Positions 41,379-51,659 of a DNA stretch of 64,000 bases are shown in pieces. The notes under the pieces are model-generated. The model was not told the DNA's origin, ran no database searches, and saw nothing but the letters and a program-made list of their open reading frames with translations. A program made the translations under genes and the position numbers. The DNA is taken from assembly GCA_965183855.1 (NCBI GenBank), contig CBCYMI010000003.1, forward strand, positions 4,722 to 68,721. The letters run 5' to 3'. The stretch is from CBCYMI01 sp965183855 (GTDB taxonomy: Bacteria > Pseudomonadota > Alphaproteobacteria > Caulobacterales > Maricaulaceae). Positions within the stretch are counted from its first letter, which is position 1. Every line of letters starts with the position of its first letter.

Positions 41379-43082
41379 CTATTCAATTACCTTAAATCCA
41401 TAACGGAACACACCTGATGCTTTCGAAGACAATGCACCATTATTCCCTGTTGCAAGTTTCCCTCCTGGATTATCAGGGTCATCTTCATTCTTAAAAATAT
41501 GCTTTAAAATAAAATTAACACGCTGATTTTGTACACTATATGTTGCACCATCAATTCTATTATTTGCTTCATCTGTTGCAATAATAAAATCAGATTCAGA
41601 ATTACATGGATGATTGGTTGAAATACAATACTGGATGCTTTCTCTGATATATTCCAAATGGTTTGTATTTAATAAGTCTTGTCTGATTTTTACTGATTGT
41701 GGAACAAATTCATGCGTTGTTGCATTTTTAAAAACGATCTCACTAACAAAACATTTTCCAACCATCGTATTAATTATCTCATTATGGTTTGGATCAATTT
41801 GTGCAGGCTTTGGATTATTAAGTATCCCATTACAATCTGAATCTGGATATATATTATACGCAATATTTACCTCTGGTTTAACAATGGAATACATAACACT
41901 ATGTACTAGATTATCTGTTTTATGCTCCCCATCAAGTTCAAATTTTAACGTTGTATTTGAAGCATTACTATCTGGTGAAGTAACATTAGATATCAATTCG
42001 ATATATTCTCCAGCCTCCAAATCCAATGTAATTGAACCATTCGTGCCATCATAAATCACTTCTCTATTTTCTGTTACCAGATTATTATCTTTAAAAACTG
42101 AAATATTACCACCTAAATCTGAAATAAGGGCATTTTTAGATTTTTCTTTAATAGATTTTATCCATTGACTATTAAATACATGATCATCTGTAAAAAAAGA
42201 AAATTCTGTTCTTAAACTTCCTGTATTTTGAATTTTAATTCCGATAGAAGATGTATAGTTTTTTATAACTAAAATTTCTGTTTCAACTGGCGTATAATTA
42301 ATACTTATATTTCGATCTGTGGTAGTGTTCAAAGGCACAAAACCTGGTATGCCTTTATAGTGAGGTGTCCTATCTGGAAATGTACGATCCTGATTATAAT
42401 AAACAATATTAAATCGATTGGGAATTCCGTCTTTATTTACAAATTTTTCTATGATATAAGTAATTTCATAATGAATTGTAATTTTTTCATTCGGCTTGAT
42501 TTCACCTATGATACCATAATACCCATTATATACTACCGTATCTGGAGATAAATTTGCATCTCCATTAAAGTCCATATTTAACCCTTGCTCATATCCTTGC
42601 TCATTAAGAATGCCATTTGCATTTAAATCTGCCATAGTATATACATCCTTGCCATATAAACCATTATGACCTGAAAGGTTTGCACTCATTGTACCTTCAT
42701 TAAGAATACCCATCTGAACCCATCGAATATCCTTAGATGGATCACTTGATGGTTGAGATCTTTGAATACCTGAATTCCCGTCATCATAACTTGCAGTTCC
42801 ATAGATTCCATCAATCGCACCAGAATCCCCGATCACACCATCAAAAAATAAAACATCATGTGCACTAATATTTCCGTGATTTTCAATCGTTGCAACATAT
42901 CTAATTTTTTTTGCATCTTTTCCTGCGTGCGTAATAATATTTGGATCTAAAGAAGGAGCAACCCTAATTTCTAAATTTGATTGCTGCGCAAAGAGATTGA
43001 CTGAACTTAATATGTTTAAACATCCAATACATAAAATGAATGATAAAAGCACACCTATTTTTCTAAACATAACTAAAAACAT
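41379..43082 (-). CDS. Large secreted protein with DUF11-like and calcium-repeat-like segments
   Basis: 567-aa protein with a signal peptide (GVLLSFILCIGCLNILSSV, cleavage probably after NLFAQ). Beta-sandwich stretches resemble conserved-repeat (DUF11-like) domains (VATIENHGNISAHDVLFFDG, EIVFKNATTHEFVPQS). Asp/Asn-rich motifs (ADLNANGILNEQGYE, DFNGDANLSPD, DSDCNGILNNPKPAQIDP) look like DxNxNG calcium-binding repeats. Start could be ATG43082 or ATG43070. Single gene with no obvious operon partner. Likely extracellular or surface-exposed; function unknown. Confidence 0.7.
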   Translation of the reverse strand: MFLVMFRKIGVLLSFILCIGCLNILSSVNLFAQQSNLEIRVAPSLDPNIITHAGKDAKKIRYVATIENHGNISAHDVLFFDGVIGDSGAIDGIYGTASYDDGNSGIQRSQPSSDPSKDIRWVQMGILNEGTMSANLSGHNGLYGKDVYTMADLNANGILNEQGYEQGLNMDFNGDANLSPDTVVYNGYYGIIGEIKPNEKITIHYEITYIIEKFVNKDGIPNRFNIVYYNQDRTFPDRTPHYKGIPGFVPLNTTTDRNISINYTPVETEILVIKNYTSSIGIKIQNTGSLRTEFSFFTDDHVFNSQWIKSIKEKSKNALISDLGGNISVFKDNNLVTENREVIYDGTNGSITLDLEAGEYIELISNVTSPDSNASNTTLKFELDGEHKTDNLVHSVMYSIVKPEVNIAYNIYPDSDCNGILNNPKPAQIDPNHNEIINTMVGKCFVSEIVFKNATTHEFVPQSVKIRQDLLNTNHLEYIRESIQYCISTNHPCNSESDFIIATDEANNRIDGATYSVQNQRVNFILKHIFKNEDDPDNPGGKLATGNNGALSSKASGVFRYGFKVIE

Positions 43083-43854
43083 GAATTTACCCTAATTTAT
43101 TATAAATAAAACAATTATTAAAAGTGTATTTTAAAATATATTTTCTAAACATTTTCTAATTTAATTGATAACTTTTTATTAAAAAGCGTGCAATTGGTAA
43201 AAAAACATCTGTATTTTTTATAAAAATAACCAAATTTAATATTTCAGACTCGTTTTTAAGTGAAAAAATATAATAATATGAATATGTATTAGGCGATTTT
43301 AAAGTCAGATTTACCTTTAAAGCGATACAATATATTGAAGTAAGGAAAAATAAACCCTGTTATCAATATATTAAATATATCCTCAAAAAAATTAACTCAG
43401 GTGATCTTTTAAAAGATATGCGTTTAATAACTGGAAAAATTACGGATAAAAAATTAGCTCAAACAGAGCCTCTATCATAAATAGTTTTTCTATGATTCCG
43501 ATTAGATTTCTGTCTATAAAAACCAATATCATCTACTAAAAAATCAGAATCCTACTCAATCATTATCATGAATTAAGAAATTAGTTTGAGTTAACAGAAC
43601 ATAAACTGGTTATGGTTTAACAAAGAAATAAAAATAATACATATGACAAACAGAGAACACAAGATAATAGACTAATAATCGAATTGCTTTTTGAAATCTA
43701 AAAAAATATATCCTTACAGAACTTCAAAAACAGATTTTGAATTATAATAAAAAGGAAGGTTAAATATATAAATAAAGAGAGAAAAAATTATGATTTTTTT
43801 ATTTTTAAATAGTAGTCAACCAATATTATGAATGAAAATCAGACTTATTATCCA
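43083..43854. other. Gap with a short orphan open frame
   Basis: Bases about 43276-43480 on the plus strand are open for 67 codons (KVRFTFKAIQYIEVRKNKPC and on, ending DKKLAQTEPLS) but have no start codon near the 5' end and no family recognised; it may be an old gene fragment. The rest is AT-rich with no supportable feature. Confidence 0.3.
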
Positions 43855-45350
43855 AAGCAAGCCTAAGAGCTTTCGTAGATAACATGTTTAATAACACCAT
43901 GGTTTGAGTATTTTAGGTGCTGTTTGGATGTTTGATAGTGAAATCTAAACTCACATTCTTCCAAAAATAGAAGGAATTATTTTTGAGATCTTCATTATAT
44001 TTTCTAAGCGAGATATTTTCTAACAACTCTTTTAGCTTGTGATCCGAAATTCTCACTCTCGTTTATATGAGGATGTTTTTCGATATTTTATATGGAGATT
44101 TTTTTCGACATTGTAAGAGTTATGATTCATTTGACAATAGTGAAATTCCACAACATCCAAGGTATTATAGCTTCTTATAATAGAAGCAGATAAACAATAT
44201 TATTCGGAGATAATCTAGTAGATAAAATGGTTTTTTCCATTTTTTAAGCATACTCACTTGCTCATTTGAATGTCCAGAGTTAGACTTAAAATTCATACTT
44301 TTTCAAGAATAAGTGTTCAAAAACAAGTAAACGTTTTCTTTTGGAATACTATTATATTTGCGCGTAACTCGTGCTTTGCTTGATTTAAGAAACTCTTAAT
44401 CTCATTAATATGGTTTTTCTTATCAGAAAATCATTGACTATGATTGATCTGATAATAGTGAAATACCAACACATCCAATTCGTTATATGTTTGTGGGCTA
44501 TCCGTATACATAAAAATCTGGTAGACATTTAATCTTTATAACAAGAATAAAGTGTATTGTTGAAAGTATCTGCAATTATTTTTGTATAGATTTTCTACCA
44601 GGATTTAACAAATTAAATACAGCCTATCTTGATGGAATAATTGCTCTTGTATAGATTGCTTTATCATATTTTAGTAAGTTAAAAATGGCTAGTTTTCTTG
44701 CCATTTTTCTTACCATTCCTTTGCCCAGACTCCCTTTGGAATTATAAAACTCTCTTGAAACGGATTGTCGTTTTCCTGTCGCTCCTTTGCTAAGATTCCC
44801 TTTGTGAGTTCTCACCAAAATAAGATTCATCACCCTTTATCTTATTAGAAACAAGACGTTCATCTTGAAGTCCAAAAACGATGAGTTCTCAAATTTTATA
44901 GTAAAAAAGTGTCGCCGAACGATGATTTATTCTTGCCAAATCATATCTGGTTTTTGCCGTTATTTCAGCAATAAACACCTCAACTAAGCTTATAAATACT
45001 TCATGCACAACGCTTTCTGGGTATATGATAAACCTAGATTATCCAGTTCAGCTCTATTATTTTTTGCTGAATGATTAGCATTCATGTCTTGCTTTTAGTG
45101 TCTGTAAACAGTTTTTGCGTGGATTTTCTCCTTGCGTTTGAACATACCAAATATAATTGTTTTTCCTGCCTTGCAACATTTATCATCCACTCCTTTTCTC
45201 ATACCAGAAAAAAAACGCATCCAAGCTTTTATTACCTGCAAATATTTATCAATATATCAATCAAGATAACCCAGCTATTACTTGACTTATTTTACTGTAA
45301 AATAGTGTCTCTTGAATGCCCCATTTATAACAGAACGAGACTATAATTTT
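43855..45350 (-). mobile_element. Outer IS1595-family remnant, split by another element
   Basis: Two minus-strand parts flank 44207-45046. The upstream part (45350-45047) encodes MRFFSGMRKGVDDKCCKAGK then IFGMFKRKEKIHAKT, matching the mid-transposase 'YFGG.RKG..GRGAAGK' region. The downstream part (44206-43855) resumes at SYNTLDVVEFHYC and ends with a FLEECEFRFH-like tail. The two parts together give the order of one transposase, so the inner element disrupted this one. Stops and shifts make it inactive. Confidence 0.7.
44207..45046 (-). mobile_element. Inner IS1595-family element, degenerate copy B1
   Basis: Ends share GATAATCTAG (44209-44218 plus strand; CTAGATTATC at 45034-45043), suggesting inverted terminal repeats. 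The minus strand reads an N-terminal helix pair (SATLFYYKIRELI), GDESYFGEN with the first catalytic Asp, a KLAIFNLLKYDKAIYTR block and a C-terminal SFLNQAKHELRA segment: the domain order of an IS1595 transposase. Many stops and shifts. An inverted copy of the same element lies at 47005-47850; the two bracket ompA. Confidence 0.7.
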
Positions 45351-45471
45351 AACTCAAAGGGTCAATATTTGTGTTTTCCAGATAATTTATAATGGAATAT
45401 TTCATAGATGTAATTTCATAGATAAACCCTAACATATAAGCTTATCTATGACAGACTTAATTCTATTTTAT

Positions 45472-45503
45472 AAAAAAAATGGCTCCTAATTATGGAGCCA
45501 TTT
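45472..45503 (-). terminator. Rho-independent terminator of ompA
   Basis: A 10-base stem (AAATGGCTCC / GGAGCCATTT) with a 7-base loop lies 34 bases after the ompA stop. On the transcribed minus strand the hairpin is followed by an uninterrupted T8 run. A strong, textbook structure. Confidence 0.93.
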
Positions 45504-45537
45504 CTAAATATTTGAAGAATTTCTTTCAGTTCAATTA

Positions 45538-46626
45538 CTACTGAACGTCAATAATTACTTCAGAACGTCTATTTAACGGTTCACGAATACCATCACCAGT
45601 TTTAACAGCAGGGTCATTTTCACCATATCCCTTAATACTGATCATGCTTGCAGGAACACCAATTTTGATTAACTCATCACGAACAATTTTTGCCCTGCGA
45701 TCAGATAATTTATAATTGTACGCTTTTGCACCAGATGTATCTGTATATCCAGATACTTTAACATTCACAACGGAACATTTACTTGCTTCTGAAGCAGCAG
45801 AATAAATTGTATCCTTAGCCTGCTGTGTCAAACTAGACTTATCCCATGCAAAATACACCAAGAAAGCAACATTCTCACACACTGGCGCAGGTGGCGGCGG
45901 TGGTGGCGGTGGCGGTGGCGGTGGTGGAGGTGGCGGTGGTGGCGGAGGTGGTGGTGGCGGAGGTGGTGGCGGAGGTGGTGGAGGTGGTGGAGGTGGTGGC
46001 GGAGGCGCCGCAAACTGCCATCTCAGACCTGCAAATCCATCATGCGTTGTATAATCATCTAATTTATATGTACGATTATCACCTGTAAATTCGTTTTTAA
46101 GAGTGTTAAAATAACGATATTGGAGGTCAAATGTTAAGCGTTTTGTAAGCTTAATTCCAAGACCTGCGATTAACTGCCAAGCCAAAGCATTATCATTATC
46201 TTTTAAAGCAATACCTTTATTAAAAAAAGAACCATATTGCTTTGCATATCCAATACCAGCGCCTAAATAAGGCTTTAAACGACCATTATGATTAAAATCA
46301 TAAATTGTATTAAGCAATGCAGACCATGAGCCAATCTTTGAATATGTATTATCTAGATTGCTTAAGCGTCCTGTATCATTCCAGCGTTGTGTTAAATCTA
46401 GTTCTGTTCTCCAGCCATTACTAAATCCATATCCTAATCCTACGGATCCACGATAATCTGGCTTGCTCTGAATTTTGTATTTCCCATCGCTTGTTTTGAT
46501 ATCCATGTCTTCTGTTGTACCATAGCCAACATTACCACGAACATACCAACCCTTTTCTGCAGATGCAATAGTCGGAACAATCATCAGAGCTCCTGCAGCT
46601 ACTGCTAAAAGAAGCCTATATTTCAT
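45538..46626 (-). CDS. OmpA-family outer membrane protein with polyproline linker
   Basis: 362-aa outer-membrane protein. The signal peptide (MKYRLLLAVAAGALMIVPTI, ending ASA) precedes an OmpA-type eight-strand barrel (GWYVRGNVGYG, YLGAGIGYAKQYG, LTFDLQYRYFN, HDGFAGLRW). A tract of 39 prolines follows and links to the peptidoglycan-binding OmpA domain (YFAWDKSSLTQQAKDTI, VSGYTDTSGAKAYNYKLSDR, GYGENDPAVKTGDG, NRRSEVIIDV). ATG46626 has TTGGAGGAAA upstream and replaces a longer open start. The long polyproline linker is typical of Acetobacterales OmpA proteins. Highly expressed type of gene, with its own terminator. It sits between two inverted IS remnants. Confidence 0.95.
   Translation of the reverse strand: MKYRLLLAVAAGALMIVPTIASAEKGWYVRGNVGYGTTEDMDIKTSDGKYKIQSKPDYRGSVGLGYGFSNGWRTELDLTQRWNDTGRLSNLDNTYSKIGSWSALLNTIYDFNHNGRLKPYLGAGIGYAKQYGSFFNKGIALKDNDNALAWQLIAGLGIKLTKRLTFDLQYRYFNTLKNEFTGDNRTYKLDDYTTHDGFAGLRWQFAAPPPPPPPPPPPPPPPPPPPPPPPPPPPPPPPPPPPPPPPAPVCENVAFLVYFAWDKSSLTQQAKDTIYSAASEASKCSVVNVKVSGYTDTSGAKAYNYKLSDRRAKIVRDELIKIGVPASMISIKGYGENDPAVKTGDGIREPLNRRSEVIIDVQ
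45889..46005. repeat. 117-bp proline-codon tract (39 codons) in ompA
   Basis: The plus strand shows only TGG, CGG and AGG triplets in frame, i.e. CCA, CCG and CCT proline codons on the minus strand, with no clean repeat unit. It is by far the most GC-rich stretch in the window. Length instability and a need for elongation factor P during translation are expected of such tracts. Confidence 0.9.
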
Positions 46627-46918
46627 TATTTTCCTCCAAGGCATATACCTTTAAACTAATTCTGGCAAACTTATTTGCCCGTCTATTTTCGAATCATCAA
46701 CCTGATCCTTCAAACTATAGAACTAACCTAATATCATATAAAAGGCTAGTCTTAATTTGTAGAAATATACCAAAAAAACGCATATCGTTGCTAAAATGAA
46801 ACAAAAATATCATTTAGCTATTTTAGTTAAGCTTTAAACAAGCTTTGTATTTAGTTAATAACAACGCATTTAAATCATTTAGGGCTACTAAATATCCCAC
46901 TCACTTTAGTTGTGTGAC

Positions 46919-46951
46919 GATATCATATTAGTTATATAATGATATCATATT
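46919..46951. repeat. GATATCATATT direct repeat upstream of ompA
   Basis: Two exact copies of GATATCATATT begin 22 bases apart (46919-46929, 46941-46951). Each contains a GATATC palindrome, so they could be a regulator site, but this lies about 290 bases 5' of ompA and no other support exists. The rest of the gap 46627-47004 shows no gene. Confidence 0.35.
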
Positions 46952-47004
46952 TTAGTCTGTTCTGATCCATTCTCAGTTTAAACCATATTTATTCTGAGAC
47001 ACGT

Positions 47005-47850
47005 CTGGATAATCCAAACATGTCAGATTTATCATATGACAAGAAGAGGTTGTCAATGAAGTGTTTATAAACCTGGTTGGAGTATTTGTTGTTAGTATAA
47101 CAGCGAGAACAACATATGGTTCGGCAAGAACAAATCATCACTTAGCAACACTTTTACCATAAAATTTAAGAAACCATTGCTTTTGAACTTCAAGATGAAC
47201 GTCTTGTTTCTAATAAGTAAGTAAGATAGAAAGGGGGATGAATCTTATTTTGGCGAGACCTCACAAAGGAAACCTTAGCAAAGGAGCGACAAGAAAACGA
47301 CAACCCGTTTCAAGAGAGTTTTATAATTCCAAAGGGAATCTGAGCAAAGAAATGGTAAGAAAACTAGCCATTTTTAACTTACTAAAATATGATAAAGCAA
47401 TCTATACAAGAGTAATTATTCCATCAAGATAGGCTGTATTTAATTTGTTAAAGCTTGGTAGAAAATCTACACAAAAATGATTGCAGATACTTCCAAAAAC
47501 ACACTCTATTGCCGTTATTAAAGATAACTAGCTGCCAGATTCATTATGTATAGGGATAGCCCACAAACATATAATGAATTGGATGTGTTGGCATTTCACT
47601 ATTATCAGATCAATCATAGTCAATGATTTTCTGATAAGAAAAATTATATCAATGAGATTAAGAGTTTCTTAAATCAAGCAAAGCACGAGTTACGCGCAAA
47701 TATAATAGTATTCCAAAAGAAAACGTTTGCTTGTTTTTGAACACTTATTCTTGAAAGAGTATGAATTTTAGATCTAACTCTGGACATTCAAATGAGTAAG
47801 TGAATCCGCTTAAAAAATGGAAAAGAAACCATTTTATTTAGAACTAACCC
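47005..47850 (+). mobile_element. IS1595-family element, degenerate copy B2 (inverted relative to B1)
   Basis: Aligns by eye over its whole length with the element at 44207-45046, in opposite orientation. Recognisable pieces are GDESYFGET (first Asp of the DDE triad), KLAIFNLLKYDKAIYTR, a 'DSIVYTDSY...YN.L'-type strand and IKSFLNQAKHELRA. The short open frame 47238-47432 is the middle fragment, not an independent gene. Multiple stops and shifts; the right terminal repeat is decayed. 168 bases of AT-rich sequence separate it from the CoA-transferase gene. Confidence 0.7.
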
Positions 47851-48018
47851 TTATTTTTTATATTCAAATATACCCTCTATTTTCGAATCAGCACAAAATA
47901 TCATTGTGTCTAAATTAATTAATGCTAAATTCGAATAAATCCAATTTATTTTACCAATCAGAAAAAAGAGTTTCAGATTGTTTCTTCTTGAAAGATATCC
48001 TTAAAAAAATCACGTTTA

Positions 48019-49260
48019 TTATTCAATAAGATCGGCAAGATCAGCATTTTCATTATAGGTACCGATCACACCTTCATCTTCCCATTTTCTAATTTTCTTA
48101 TCCTTTATACCTAAATATTTCTTAAGAATGAGCGTTGTATGTTCTCCTAATTTTGGGGGGAAATAATATGTCTCACCTGCTCCTGCATGCTTTAATGGAC
48201 TTGAAAGCAAGTGAATCTGACCAATTCCTTGAACATCAAAAAGATCTACCAGCCCTCTTTCTTTAATCTGTGAATGCCTAAACACCTGTTCAACAGTATT
48301 AATCGCACCGCAGGGGATATTAACAGACTTTAATCGCTCAAGCCAAAATTCAACTGATTTTGTTAGGGTAATATTATTAATTTTTTCTGAAAGTTGTTTT
48401 TGATGTTTAACCCTGTTTTCATTTGTGTTAAACTGATTTTGCTCTGCCCATTCTTTATGCCCCAATAAATGAGCCAGTCTTGTAAATTGTTCATTATTTC
48501 CAGCTGCAATAATAAAATAACCATTTGCAGCCTTAAAGCTTTCATAGGGCACAATATTTGGATGCCTATTTCCCAAACGCCTAGGTGAATCACCTCCAAT
48601 TAAATAATTCATGGCCTGATTGGCTAGACTTGCAGTTAAACAATCAAATAAAGAAAGATCTAGATGACATGCGCTTCGTTTTTCATTGGCTAATGCAGCA
48701 CAAATTGAAGTTGCAGCATATAATCCAGTAAATAAATCTGCAATGGCAACCCCTGTTTTGGTCGGATGCCCACATTCTTCATCAGGGTATCCTGTTACAG
48801 ACATATAGCCAGCTTCTCCTTGAATGGAAAAATCATATCCTGCCTGCTGATGGCAAGATCCTACCTGTCCATAGCCTGTAATGGAACAATAAATAATATT
48901 AGGTTGAATTTGTTTGATCGATTCAAAATCAAGCTGATATTTTTTTAAAAGATTTGGTTTAAAATTTTCTATAATAACATCAGATCTGGCTGCCAGTTTT
49001 TTTACAATCTCTATCCCAGATTTTGTTTTTAGATTAACCGCAATAGACCTTTTATTCCGATTAGTTGAGAGAAAATAAGCAGAATAATCCTTTTCTCCCT
49101 TTAAAAAAGGAGGACCCCATTTCCGAGTATCATCTCCTTTTTCTGGATGTTCTACTTTAATAACATCAGCCCCCAGATCTGCAAGAGTCTGGCTAGCCCA
49201 GGGACCTGCCAGAACTCTTGATAAATCAAGGATTTTTACATGGGATAATGGTCGAATCAT
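48019..49260 (-). CDS. CaiB/BaiF-type CoA-transferase (probable glutarate/dicarboxylate CoA-transferase)
   Basis: Class III CoA-transferase of 413 aa. Family features: ILDLSRVLAGPWASQTLADL with ADVIKVEHPEKGDDTR, NRNKRSIAVNLKTKSG, IENFKPNLLKKY, and the catalytic Asp at residue 175 in VAIADLFTGLYAATS. Close to glutaryl-CoA dehydrogenase and a GntR regulator, it likely activates glutarate to glutaryl-CoA using succinyl-CoA, as the SUGCT-type enzymes do. That substrate is inference from context. Confidence 0.88.
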   Translation of the reverse strand: MIRPLSHVKILDLSRVLAGPWASQTLADLGADVIKVEHPEKGDDTRKWGPPFLKGEKDYSAYFLSTNRNKRSIAVNLKTKSGIEIVKKLAARSDVIIENFKPNLLKKYQLDFESIKQIQPNIIYCSITGYGQVGSCHQQAGYDFSIQGEAGYMSVTGYPDEECGHPTKTGVAIADLFTGLYAATSICAALANEKRSACHLDLSLFDCLTASLANQAMNYLIGGDSPRRLGNRHPNIVPYESFKAANGYFIIAAGNNEQFTRLAHLLGHKEWAEQNQFNTNENRVKHQKQLSEKINNITLTKSVEFWLERLKSVNIPCGAINTVEQVFRHSQIKERGLVDLFDVQGIGQIHLLSSPLKHAGAGETYYFPPKLGEHTTLILKKYLGIKDKKIRKWEDEGVIGTYNENADLADLIE

Positions 49261-49362
49261 AATTTTTTCTTATAATGGTTTTTTTAAATACATTATAAGA
49301 GATCAATCAGAAAAAATCCAATTTAAATTTATCCAGTTTTTATAAAACAAAAAAACCCTTAC

Positions 49363-50082
49363 TTAACAATGATATTGGAAATATTGAGGTTTTCCGCAAA
49401 TTTTAATGAGTTTTATAGAATGATCTGATGTGGGTTTATTCATTAACTCAATATCAGCAATCATTGCACCATGGGGCAAATCAAGATATTTCAAACATTC
49501 ATTTTCTGCAGATTTTACCCTAAAAGTTTGTGTTAATGCTGTTTTATCAGAAAAGATTTCAGAAAAACAAACCTGTTGAGTTCCATTTTTATTTTCTTCA
49601 TCCAGCCCATAAACATATACAACCGCAAAAGCTTCTTCTCCTTTATAAAAAATACCTGTTTTTCTGGATACTTTTTCATCTTGTTTAAGCCCAATACTCG
49701 CAGACAGGCTTTTGGATGCTTGCATGACTTTATTATCAATAAATTCAATTCGCTCATCTTCAGCCAAAGGAAAACCTTTTTCTATTAATTCATTTAATGA
49801 AACACTTACTGTTTTTTGTACACTTCCATAAATGACACATGTACCACGCCCCCGATATCTTAAAACATAGCCAGAACGTGCTAATTCATTTAATGCACGT
49901 TTTGCTGTTATTCTTGAAACATTAAACGCTTCTGCCAATGCATGTTCCCCTGGAAGCACACAATCTCTTGGCATATCACCTTCTTCAATCTTTGCTTTTA
50001 AAATCATATAAATTTGATGATAAAGCGGTGTTGGAGATTCTAAATCCAAAACGGATTCATCACATATTTTTTCTATATTCAT
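49363..50082 (-). CDS. GntR/HutC-family transcriptional regulator with UTRA domain
   Basis: The N-terminal winged helix (PLYHQIYMILKAKIEEGDMP, LPGEHALAEAFNVSRITAKR, LARSGYVLRYRGRGTCV) is followed by a UTRA effector-binding domain. About 239 aa from ATG50082, which has AAGGA five bases upstream; ATG50094 and ATG50115 are alternatives. It lies between the CoA-transferase and glutaryl-CoA dehydrogenase on the same strand, so it probably controls this catabolic set. Effector unknown. Confidence 0.9.
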   Translation of the reverse strand: MNIEKICDESVLDLESPTPLYHQIYMILKAKIEEGDMPRDCVLPGEHALAEAFNVSRITAKRALNELARSGYVLRYRGRGTCVIYGSVQKTVSVSLNELIEKGFPLAEDERIEFIDNKVMQASKSLSASIGLKQDEKVSRKTGIFYKGEEAFAVVYVYGLDEENKNGTQQVCFSEIFSDKTALTQTFRVKSAENECLKYLDLPHGAMIADIELMNKPTSDHSIKLIKICGKPQYFQYHC

Positions 50083-50344
50083 AATCCTTACCATTAAAAT
50101 TATTATACTATACATTAAAAAATAGGAATAATTACCTTATTAAATATAATGATAAGTTTATTTGTTTTTATTTCTATAGTCTAGCATCAAATACACATAG
50201 CAGCTTAAACATAAATGCTATAACAAATAGAAATAATAATTGATATTATATTTACTTTATGGATTTTCTTTTATTAAACCAAGCCTGGTTTATAGAATAG
50301 TTTTTTATATATTCCTTTAAGTTTAAAATATTATTTCTATACAA

Positions 50345-50365
50345 AAACCTATTTAAAATAGGTTT
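50345..50365 (-). terminator. Ten-base perfect inverted repeat between gcdH and gntR
   Basis: Arms AAACCTATTT and AAATAGGTTT flank a single base. Read on the minus strand the second arm runs into TTTTTG, so it can act as a terminator for gcdH; its symmetry would equally suit a GntR-family operator, as GntR sites are palindromic. The rest of the gap 50083-50486 shows nothing recognisable. Confidence 0.45.
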
Positions 50366-50486
50366 ATAAAAACCTCTGTATAAACTCAGTTTCTAAACTA
50401 AACAAACGTAATCTAACTGACTGAAAAATTAAGCGAAAATATTTTTATGTAGAGGATCTAAATATTAGATAAAAGAATTAATTTTA

Positions 50487-51659
50487 CTAAAATGCCTGTA
50501 TTCCTGTCTGTGATCGACCCAGAATAAGCGCATGAATATCCTGTGTTCCCTCATAAGTATTTACAGCTTCCAGATTAATCAAATGACGAATAACATGATA
50601 TTCATCCGAGATTCCATTCCCACCATGCATATCTCGAGCATTTCGTACAATATCAAGCGCTTTAATACAATTATTACGTTTTAAAAGAGAAATTGCTTCA
50701 AACATGGATTTACCCTGATCAAGCAATCGTCCCAAACGCAGAGCAGATATTAATCCCAGTGTAATTTCAGTTTGCATATCAGCAAGTTTTTTTTGTATTA
50801 ATTGATTGGCAGCCAATGGCTTGTTAAACTGTTTGCGGTTTAACGTATATTCTCGTGCTGCATGCCAACAAAATTCAGCAGCCCCCATACTCCCCCATGC
50901 AATTCCATAACGAGCCTTATTTAAACAGCCAAATGGACCTTTTAATCCTTTTACATTCGGTAATAATGCAGTTTCAGGAACCAATACTTCATCTAAAACA
51001 ATCTCACCTGTAATAGAAGCTCTTAGAGAAAACTTGCCTTCAATCTTTGGTGTTGAGAATCCATTTAATTCTTTTTCTATGATAAATCCTCGGATATTAT
51101 TTTCATCATCCTTTGCCCAAACAATCGCAATATCTGCAATTGGTGCATTTGTTATCCAGGTTTTTGTTCCTGAAATCAGCCAGCCATTTTTTACTTTTCT
51201 GGCACGCGTTTTCATACCTCCAGGATCTGAACCATGATCTGGTTCAGTCAACCCAAAACAACCGATTAAGTTTCCACATGCAAGTCCTGGCAAATATTTC
51301 TTTTTTTGTTCTTCATTTCCATAAGTAAAAATAGGGTGAATAACCAGAGAATTTTGAACGCTCATTACAGAACGATATCCTGAATCAACATATTCAATTT
51401 GTCTTGCAATCAAACCATAGGCAACATGATTTAAACCAGATCCGCCATATTCATCTGGTAACGTAATCGCCAAAAAGCCTAATTCTCCAAATTCATTCAT
51501 AATATTTGGATCAAATTTTTCATACCGATTTGCTTCCAGAATTCTTGTAAACAGTTTATCCTGACTATATGATAATGCCGTCTTATGCGCTAGCAATTCT
51601 TCTTCCGATAAGCACTCAGACAAAAGCAATGGATCTGACCAATCTATATTTTCAGACAT
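50487..51659 (-). CDS. gcdH: Glutaryl-CoA dehydrogenase
   Basis: FAD-dependent acyl-CoA dehydrogenase that oxidatively decarboxylates glutaryl-CoA to crotonyl-CoA. Family features: [71 protein letters not shown], and the catalytic base E370 within [16 protein letters not shown]. The decarboxylating GCDH-type arginine is consistent with [11 protein letters not shown]. 390 aa, full length. Together with the CoA-transferase it completes glutarate to crotonyl-CoA. Confidence 0.95.
   Translation of the reverse strand: MSENIDWSDPLLLSECLSEEELLAHKTALSYSQDKLFTRILEANRYEKFDPNIMNEFGELGFLAITLPDEYGGSGLNHVAYGLIARQIEYVDSGYRSVMSVQNSLVIHPIFTYGNEEQKKKYLPGLACGNLIGCFGLTEPDHGSDPGGMKTRARKVKNGWLISGTKTWITNAPIADIAIVWAKDDENNIRGFIIEKELNGFSTPKIEGKFSLRASITGEIVLDEVLVPETALLPNVKGLKGPFGCLNKARYGIAWGSMGAAEFCWHAAREYTLNRKQFNKPLAANQLIQKKLADMQTEITLGLISALRLGRLLDQGKSMFEAISLLKRNNCIKALDIVRNARDMHGGNGISDEYHVIRHLINLEAVNTYEGTQDIHALILGRSQTGIQAF

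Noticed and set aside
44624..44833. Short basic open frame (and its twin at 47238-47432) as small genes
   Set aside because: Both are middle fragments of the same degenerate IS1595 transposase (KLAIFNLLKYDKAIYTR), flanked by its other pieces.
45828..46088. His/Arg-rich and Val/Ala-rich open frames over the proline tract
   Set aside because: They are alternate-frame readings of the CCN repeat in ompA.
46683..47892. Direct repeat CTATTTTCGAATCA near 46683 and 47878
   Set aside because: The 14-bp match lies outside the IS edges and does not fit a target duplication, so it may be chance in AT-rich sequence.
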